DNA from: Lachnospiraceae bacterium UBA7050
Lineage (GTDB): Bacteria; Bacillota; Clostridia; Lachnospirales; Lachnospiraceae
DNA length: 38,865 nucleotides
Assembly (NCBI GenBank): GCA_002493905.1
Contig: DLAJ01000031.1
Location: forward strand, 1-38,865
Direction of reading: 5' to 3'
The notes beneath the pieces were generated by a model that worked only from the letters and a program-made list of their open reading frames with translations, was not told the origin of the DNA and made no database searches. Made by a program: the position numbers and the translations under genes. Below, piece by piece: positions 30,900-36,201 of this stretch. How positions within the stretch are numbered: the stretch's first letter is position 1; every line of letters starts with the position of its first letter.

Positions 30900-31874
30900 T
30901 TAGTTTACATAACGTATCTGCTGTTCCTCCACAAGCGGTATATTGGTAAGTCTGGCAGCATTTTTCTCCTTGTCTGTCATTTTTACTGCTGTAATCTGAT
31001 TATTGGTATATGTCTTATAATAATAGGTTCCGGTCACGGTATCCATGCAGCAGCTATAGTTTGTAACATCCGGTTTCCCATCCTCCGTGATCGTTGCGCC
31101 CCGCACAAGCGATACGGAATCCAGCACATGAAAGAACTGTGTGACAGAGCTGACCGCGTCATCCGCATATTCAGAATGAAGTTTATTGAACGCCGCGCGC
31201 ACAAATCTGGATTCCGGCGAACAATCTCCCGGCAGGCCGATTGCGCCCATTCCACGCCCATAGGGGAGCAGTGACAGGCGGTCGGAAAAACGATTGACCG
31301 GATCATTCGGCGTCAGATTTAAGTAATTCCGAAGGTTCATCATCTGATATGGGAACGGGGGATTATTCGTCATCACACCAACCGGATTGTCATACCATCG
31401 TAACCCTTCCTGCGTCTGCTCCAATACAAAGCACTCCTCTTTATCGCAGATCATCCAATGCAGCCGTGCGGGAGGCACGCTTTCCGAAAACGCTGCGTTC
31501 GTAATCACCAGTCCGGTCAGGCACTCCCTGATCTGCGCTGCCGTTTCGTATTGGCCCAAAAACCATGGAAGCAGCTCATAGGACGCAAGGTTCAGTTTTC
31601 CATCAGCCGGCTCAAAATAAACGGCGCTTCCCGGAAAATTGAGCCCCGCCATTGCCACCCCTTTTTCGTTGACCGCCTCCGCATAAAGCGGATAATCTTT
31701 CATAACTGTCGCCATTCCGATCATGGCATAACGTGTGCGGACTGCCGGACTGTTTTTGAAGGAAAACGGGTAATTTCTCGGTGTGACCGCAACACTCTCA
31801 CCAAACCGGCACTCATAGTCAAGCGTTCTGCCAAAAAAACCATTCTCTTTTCCCATTACCATACAGGTACACAT
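30900..31874 (-). CDS. Choloylglycine hydrolase family protein (bile salt hydrolase-like)
   Basis: About 324 aa, the usual length of conjugated bile acid hydrolases, which split glycine/taurine conjugates. The start MCTCMVMGKENGFFGRTLDY gives the N-terminal nucleophile Cys2 after Met removal. All catalytic positions of the family are in place with the right spacing: Cys2, Arg16, Asp19, Asn79 (AGLNFP), Asn170 (MTNNPPF) and Arg223 (ESRFVRAAF). The segments 'LHWMICDKEECFVLEQT', 'GLPGDCSPESRFVRAAF' and 'FFHVLDSVSLVRGA' are closer to bile salt hydrolases than to penicillin V acylases, but substrate is not proven by sequence. No signal peptide, so cytoplasmic. ATG 31874 has AAAGGGGAG 8 nt upstream. 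The 196-bp upstream gap has AATGAATG repeats but no clear promoter. Confidence 0.9.
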   Translation of the reverse strand: MCTCMVMGKENGFFGRTLDYECRFGESVAVTPRNYPFSFKNSPAVRTRYAMIGMATVMKDYPLYAEAVNEKGVAMAGLNFPGSAVYFEPADGKLNLASYELLPWFLGQYETAAQIRECLTGLVITNAAFSESVPPARLHWMICDKEECFVLEQTQEGLRWYDNPVGVMTNNPPFPYQMMNLRNYLNLTPNDPVNRFSDRLSLLPYGRGMGAIGLPGDCSPESRFVRAAFNKLHSEYADDAVSSVTQFFHVLDSVSLVRGATITEDGKPDVTNYSCCMDTVTGTYYYKTYTNNQITAVKMTDKEKNAARLTNIPLVEEQQIRYVN

Positions 31875-32070
31875 ATCAGCATCTCCCCTTTCTACCTTGA
31901 AAACCACTCCATAAAAACAACGGCTGCTGTCTTAATCTATTCACATAATGATCGGAGTGTTCTTTTGAACATATTTTTATCATCCAATGCTCTATTCATT
32001 CACTATTCCGCCATTCATTTTTCCTCCATTCATTTTTATTTCCCATCAATAAGTAGTTTGAAAGGAACTT

Positions 32071-32739
32071 TTAAGCTTTCTCCTGACCATGATAAATATA
32101 CCACGCACCGAATCTGCCGATCAGCGAGCGCATCAGCGCAATGTATTCTTTTCTCGTGACCGTCTCGCCCATGCCGAGCATCTCATACACAACGCCAAGC
32201 TCTTTTACGGTATAGCCCATTTCATGAAAGCCGTTTTTTTCATAAAAATGCTTTCTTTTTATGCGTTCTTCATAATTCGGCGCCGTATCCGTTACCTCCT
32301 CAATATTGAGTATCACGCGCCTGCCTGCAAAATGTCTGCGGACCGCCGCAAGCAGTGCGCTTCCGTATCCTTTTCCCTGACTATTCTCGTCTATTGCAAG
32401 GTAAAATAAATAAAGTACGTCCCGATACCGCACAAAATAGGCCAGCCCGATCCACTTCCCGTCATGCCCGCCGGCACATCCGCCGCCGCGCTTACTTGCG
32501 CTGTCATTGTCTCCTTTCCCGCATTCTTCTGCGCGGTTTCCGCATCCATTTCCGCATTCTTCTGCGCATGCCGCGCTTTCGTCATATAATGCATACATCT
32601 GCGCCCTGCGCCCGTCCGCCCAGTGCATCAGCTGCTGAAACGGCGCGCGCTCCGAAAGCGGAAACGAACGGCGGTAAAGCTTTTGAACCCGTTCATAATC
32701 GTGCGAACCCTTTCGGACTGCCCGTAATGTGATCTTCAT
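32071..32739 (-). CDS. GNAT family N-acetyltransferase with Cys/Gly-rich insert
   Basis: 222 aa. The GNAT acetyl-CoA binding loop is seen in IDENSQGKGYGSALLAAV (about 116-133), after the beta strand 'DVLYLFYLA'. The early part 'VQKLYRRSFPLSERAPFQQLM' is common in a small GNAT subfamily of Clostridia. An insert at residues ~55-94 (AACAEECGNGCGNRAEECGKG...GGGCAGG) is Cys/Gly-rich and coded by imperfect 16-bp direct repeats; it interrupts a loop and might bind metal or be neutral. GAGG stands 8 nt before the ATG. The acetylated substrate is unknown. Confidence 0.8.
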   Translation of the reverse strand: MKITLRAVRKGSHDYERVQKLYRRSFPLSERAPFQQLMHWADGRRAQMYALYDESAACAEECGNGCGNRAEECGKGDNDSASKRGGGCAGGHDGKWIGLAYFVRYRDVLYLFYLAIDENSQGKGYGSALLAAVRRHFAGRRVILNIEEVTDTAPNYEERIKRKHFYEKNGFHEMGYTVKELGVVYEMLGMGETVTRKEYIALMRSLIGRFGAWYIYHGQEKA

Positions 32740-32822
32740 TTTGAATACCTCATTTCTTCTTTTTTATCGTTTATCGCGTACGCATTTTTCCAGGACCGCC
32801 GTTTTTTCTTGTATAAAATAAA

Positions 32823-32850
32823 AAGAACCCCGCTCACGCGCAGCCTCTTT
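32823..32850 (-). terminator. Probable terminator of RNase P RNA
   Basis: On the minus strand an imperfect stem AGAGGCTGCGC-GTGA-GCGGGGTTCT followed by CTTTTTATTTTAT, about 20-50 nt after the RNA 3' end. Confidence 0.5.
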
Positions 32851-32872
32851 TCGTTTTCGTATTTTTCCAACA

Positions 32873-33236
32873 ATGAGCAGAACTGTAAGCCGGGTTATGT
32901 CGAGAACAATCATCTATCTAGGACCGCCGTTACCGACGGCCTCAAGCGACCTACCTGAAAGCAGGCCGGGCAAGCCTGTCGCTTTCTATTTGGTCTTGCT
33001 TCGGATGGGGTTTACATGGCTATGGCTGTTACCAGCCACACGGTAGTCTCTTACACTGCCTTTCCACCCTTACCGTAACGGAGCATACACTCCGACGGCG
33101 GTATATTTCTGTTGCACTTTCCTTAGAGTCGCCTCCACCGGACGTTATCCGGCATCCTGCCCTGTGAAGCCCGGACTTTCCTCACCCGCAGATACAGCCT
33201 GAGCCGTATTGCGGCCGCGATTGTTCGTTCTGCTCA
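32873..33236 (-). ncRNA. rnpB: RNase P RNA, bacterial type A-like
   Basis: About 364 nt catalytic RNA of RNase P, which removes 5' leaders from pre-tRNAs. Ends pair as helix P1 (GAGCAGAAC at the 5' side with GTTCTGCTC at the 3' side). Conserved regions are all visible on the minus strand: GAGGAAAGTCCGGGCTTC near the 5' end (CR I), the ACAGAAA core, GGTAAGGGTGGAAAGG with 'GTAAGAGACTACC' (CR II/III), AAACCCCATCCG, and near the 3' end AGATGATTGTTCTCGACA then AACCCGGCTTACAG. The presence of the P6/P16-17-like pairing GGTGG/…CCATC supports type A rather than B, though a fold was not computed. Promoter at 33243-33271 places the start near 33236. Confidence 0.96.
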
Positions 33237-33242
33237 TCTCAT

Positions 33243-33271
33243 AACATAGCATATGGCCGCCGTTTCGTCAA
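33243..33271 (-). promoter_or_regulatory. Promoter of rnpB
   Basis: Minus-strand -35 TTGACG (33271-33266), exact 17-bp spacer, -10 TATGTT (33248-33243), 7 nt before the RNA 5' end. Confidence 0.8.
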
Positions 33272-33296
33272 ATCGTTTTCATTTTCTAGAGATACT

Positions 33297-33938
33297 TCAT
33301 TCTGCCGAATCCAGCAATTCTGCAAATTCCTCTTCTTTCATATCCCGGCTGATGATATGATAGTCCAGATCAAGCGCCTGCAGGATACGCATTTCCCTGA
33401 TTTTTCGCTCCTCCAGACACGCAAGATACCCCTCATAGCCGGACAGATGATTCTGTTTTCCATATCCCTGTGAAACATGATAATCGATCACCGCATTCAG
33501 CCAGTCATTTCCACGCTCATCCAGCACTCTGTCAACGGTCTTTTTAACATCCGGGCGGTTGATATAAAGAATGATTGGATGGAGCGGCTTTATGATCTCC
33601 GCAATCTCTGAAATATATGTGAAGGACGCCTTCTCATCCATGCCAAACCGCATCATGGTTTCACACATCGGATTCTGCAGAAAAATACAGTTAAAAACAT
33701 AGATCGTATCTTTATCGGAGCGCTCCAAAAAAGAACGCCATTTTCCCAGAATCTTCCTCCGCTCCGTCTCAAAATCCGGGAAATCATAATCGGCATAATC
33801 AGCCGGATGCTCCTGCGCGCCCTCGTCAACGCAGACGGCTTTTTTCCCTTTTTCTGCCAGCACCTTAGCGATCATGGCCGCTGCCGTACTCTTTCCGCTG
33901 CCCGGAAGCCCCTCTACAATGATTAAATTTGTTCTCAT
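33297..33938 (-). CDS. P-loop nucleoside/nucleotide kinase-like protein
   Basis: 213 aa. Starts MRTNLIIVEGLPGSGKSTAA with a Walker A at residues 10-17 preceded by a beta strand, then 'DEGAQEHPADYADYDFPDFE', 'TIYVFNCIFLQNPMCETMMRFGMDE' and 'HPIILYINRPDVKKTVDRVLDERG', the latter like the 'LxxP' Walker B and lid parts of small kinases. Related proteins in Clostridia are annotated only as AAA family or kinase-like. Substrate is unknown; aminoglycoside-like or nucleoside kinases are possible. A separate unit upstream of rnpB in transcription order, with CAGGGG close to the ATG. Confidence 0.75.
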   Translation of the reverse strand: MRTNLIIVEGLPGSGKSTAAAMIAKVLAEKGKKAVCVDEGAQEHPADYADYDFPDFETERRKILGKWRSFLERSDKDTIYVFNCIFLQNPMCETMMRFGMDEKASFTYISEIAEIIKPLHPIILYINRPDVKKTVDRVLDERGNDWLNAVIDYHVSQGYGKQNHLSGYEGYLACLEERKIREMRILQALDLDYHIISRDMKEEEFAELLDSAE

Positions 33939-34014
33939 GACCCCTGCCCTATCCCTCTATCCATGGGAATCCCTTTCTGTCCTTTCTCCCACAACAACGA
34001 CGGCGCGCCGCCCA

Positions 34015-35349
34015 TTACTCAAGCTGCCCCAGCTCCCAGCAGTCCAGCCTGCATAACAGCCTGCCAGTCAGACGGTCATAAATGAGAATCCACTTCTCCT
34101 GCTTTTCATGAAGCATACGCACGAAAATAAAATGCTCTGTCACCTCAAAATCCCTGATGTCTTCTTCAAACAGCAGACTGTGGTATGATTCCGTCCGGCC
34201 GCCTGTCCCACCGTCAAAAAAGGCGTCAAAATCAAATACATGAACGGAAAGGTCCCCGCTCGTGGAATAATACAAATATCCATCCATGTAGCAGAAGCGC
34301 GGCGCCGCAGATTTACAAATTCTGCGCTGTACGGAGCCGTCCTCCTTAAACAGCCACAGTTCCTCCCCCTCATCCGCCTCAATCACTGCCGCAAGGTAGA
34401 TGCTGCCGCGGTACGCGCAGACTTTAACGCCATATCCTGCTCCGCTGCCGCTGAACGGAACTCTGCTCCGCTCCGCATCCGCTTCATCCAGCCGCATCCT
34501 CCAGAAAGTTCCGTCCGTGCGGTCCTCAAAATAAATCATATTGCCCCACATATCGCAGCGGCCAATCTGCACATCGCTCACGATTCTGTTTTCTGCAGTC
34601 CCAACATCATAACAATGCAGACGATTCCCGTCATTGGAATCCACATAATAAATCTTTCCGCTCCCGCAATAAAAATCCGTAAACGTACACGCAGACAGCA
34701 GACGCTCCTCCGCAGCATCCGAAAGTGACCTTTCATATAAAGCGGTCTTTCCCGTTTCTTCATCCATCATTGTATAATAGAGTCTGCCGTCCATCACGCA
34801 AAACTGCTGTACGCTGCCGCTCAAGAGCCGTCCGATACGCCCCGATTGCACACTGTAACCCATGGAAAAAGAACTGTTGTCCTCCCCGTCCAGACGAATC
34901 AGACAAAGACCGCTTTTTTCCCATGAGCCGCCATAATACCAGTTATCGTCACCTGTAGAAGGATATTGAAACTGAGCGCTTGCAAAAATCAGAAAATCAA
35001 AGTCCTCTGCCTCATACAAAAAATGAGAAGAGCGCTGCACGGCTTTTCCATCTTCTCCTCCAAAAAACTCCACCGGCGAAGCGAATACCTCCGAAGCCTT
35101 CATGCCTTCCTCACCGCTGTGAATCAAAAGCCCGGCGGCAATTGCGGCAAACGATACGACAATAGCCGCCGCAATGCCATACAAAATCCGCTTGGGTGCA
35201 CGCGGTGCTTTCTTATGCTCCGAAGAATCCGGACAGCCTGCGTAACTGCTGTTTTCTGCATGACTGCTGTTTTCCGCAAGACTGCTGTTTTCTGTAAGAT
35301 CATCATGTTCGATCTGTCCGGCATGACCTGATGACTTCTGTGAGTTCAT
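34015..35349 (-). CDS. Membrane-anchored beta-propeller-like protein (DUF5050 type), short paralogue
   Basis: 444 aa. Cytoplasmic N-terminus with three 18-bp DNA repeats coding (S/L)(L/H/Y)AENSS units, one membrane segment (about 54-76, ILYGIAAAIVVSFAAIAAGLL), then an extracytoplasmic region of repeated 'GRLYYTMMD', 'GKIYYVDSNDG', 'GNMIYFED', 'GYLYYSTSGD' strands typical of DUF5050/TolB-like blades. The C-terminal ~260 residues align with the end of the protein at 36202-38865 (QQFCVMDGRLYYT / QQFSVMNGILYYT, IIVVYDRLTGEQV / ILIYDRLTGRLL). Function unknown; these proteins are often abundant in Lachnospiraceae. GGAGGAAGG precedes the ATG. Confidence 0.75.
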   Translation of the reverse strand: MNSQKSSGHAGQIEHDDLTENSSLAENSSHAENSSYAGCPDSSEHKKAPRAPKRILYGIAAAIVVSFAAIAAGLLIHSGEEGMKASEVFASPVEFFGGEDGKAVQRSSHFLYEAEDFDFLIFASAQFQYPSTGDDNWYYGGSWEKSGLCLIRLDGEDNSSFSMGYSVQSGRIGRLLSGSVQQFCVMDGRLYYTMMDEETGKTALYERSLSDAAEERLLSACTFTDFYCGSGKIYYVDSNDGNRLHCYDVGTAENRIVSDVQIGRCDMWGNMIYFEDRTDGTFWRMRLDEADAERSRVPFSGSGAGYGVKVCAYRGSIYLAAVIEADEGEELWLFKEDGSVQRRICKSAAPRFCYMDGYLYYSTSGDLSVHVFDFDAFFDGGTGGRTESYHSLLFEEDIRDFEVTEHFIFVRMLHEKQEKWILIYDRLTGRLLCRLDCWELGQLE

Positions 35350-35441
35350 AAGTTTATCCTTCCTCCGCTTTCTGCCGTGAAAATATCTCTCTGCAGGAAA
35401 AGCAGACTACCATAAAAAGATAGCGACTTCCCTCATTCGTC

Positions 35442-35470
35442 TTGAAAAGATGTTTCCCCTGCTCTATAAT
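35442..35470 (+). promoter_or_regulatory. Promoter of the plus-strand GNAT gene
   Basis: -35 TTGAAA (35442-35447), exact 17-bp spacer, perfect -10 TATAAT (35465-35470). It predicts a ~90-nt leader with two near-copies of GCATGCG.A.AAATGAGG (about 35498-35514 and 35544-35560). Confidence 0.8.
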
Positions 35471-35566
35471 CATTTCAACACAGGTCTTGTCCCAGCTTCT
35501 CAGCATGCGGACAAATGAGGTGAATCGTGTGATGCGCAAAAAGCATGCGCAGAAATGAGGATTACA

Positions 35567-36115
35567 ATGGAAAGAATCATAAAATCCATGGAAGAAACCT
35601 ATCTCCTTCCGTCCCTGAATCTGGTAGAAGATGTTTTTGCAAAATGGGACAGCAGGGAAGAGGGACGGCTCGTACGCCGTCTGGTTGAAGAAATACGCTC
35701 CAAAAAATACTATGTTCCGGCATTGGAGCTGATTATGACCGATGAAAATGACTCCGTCACCGGTTATGCAATGTTTTCACGCTTTCCTATTGAAGGCAGA
35801 TACGAGAATGAACTGCTTCTTCTATCGCCCGTTGCCGTAAAAACGGAGCTTCAGAGACAGCATATCTCAAAAGATTTATTGGAATATGGCTTTCAAAAGG
35901 CACAAAAACTAGGATTTCAGGCAGTCCTTGTAGAAGGAGATCCCAAAAACTACAGCCCCCGCGGTTTTCAGCCAAGTTATCAGTTCGGCATAGAAGCGGG
36001 ACCAGCAGTAAAACTGCCGCATCCCGACTGCTTAATGGTGAAGGAACTGCAGGAAGGCGCCTTAGATCACATGAACGGTCTTGTTGATTATTCTTTTTAT
36101 GAAGCACTGACATAA
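35567..36115 (+). CDS. GNAT family N-acetyltransferase (YhbS-like)
   Basis: About 182 aa; the only plus-strand gene. 'GYAMFSRFPIEGRYENELLLLSPVAVKTELQRQHISKDLLEYGFQKAQKLGFQAVLVEGDPKNYSPRGFQPSYQFGI' follows the YhbS-type GNAT pattern: strand-loop-helix for acetyl-CoA, then 'GDPKYY.RFGF' region. The usual Q/RxxGxG/A loop is altered (QRQHIS), so CoA binding should be tested. ATG 35567 with GAGG 6 nt upstream is chosen over ATG 35555, which overlaps that RBS. It lies divergent from one propeller gene and convergent with the other. Substrate unknown. Confidence 0.85.
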   Translation: MERIIKSMEETYLLPSLNLVEDVFAKWDSREEGRLVRRLVEEIRSKKYYVPALELIMTDENDSVTGYAMFSRFPIEGRYENELLLLSPVAVKTELQRQHISKDLLEYGFQKAQKLGFQAVLVEGDPKNYSPRGFQPSYQFGIEAGPAVKLPHPDCLMVKELQEGALDHMNGLVDYSFYEALT

Positions 36116-36201
36116 TTTTTCAGAGCTGCTTCACCATGGATATGCAGGCCGCACCATTCGCTCCAAAAATAGTTGCAAAATTTGCAGTAAATCCCGTTTC
36201 G

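Noticed and set aside
35354..35539. 61-aa minus-strand ORF before the propeller gene
   Set aside because: No RBS and no recognisable domain; it overlaps the promoter and leader of the divergent GNAT gene. A small real gene cannot be fully excluded.
36116..36201. Terminator between the convergent GNAT and propeller genes
   Set aside because: Only a short TGCAAATTTTGCA-like palindrome without a GC stem or clear T-tract.
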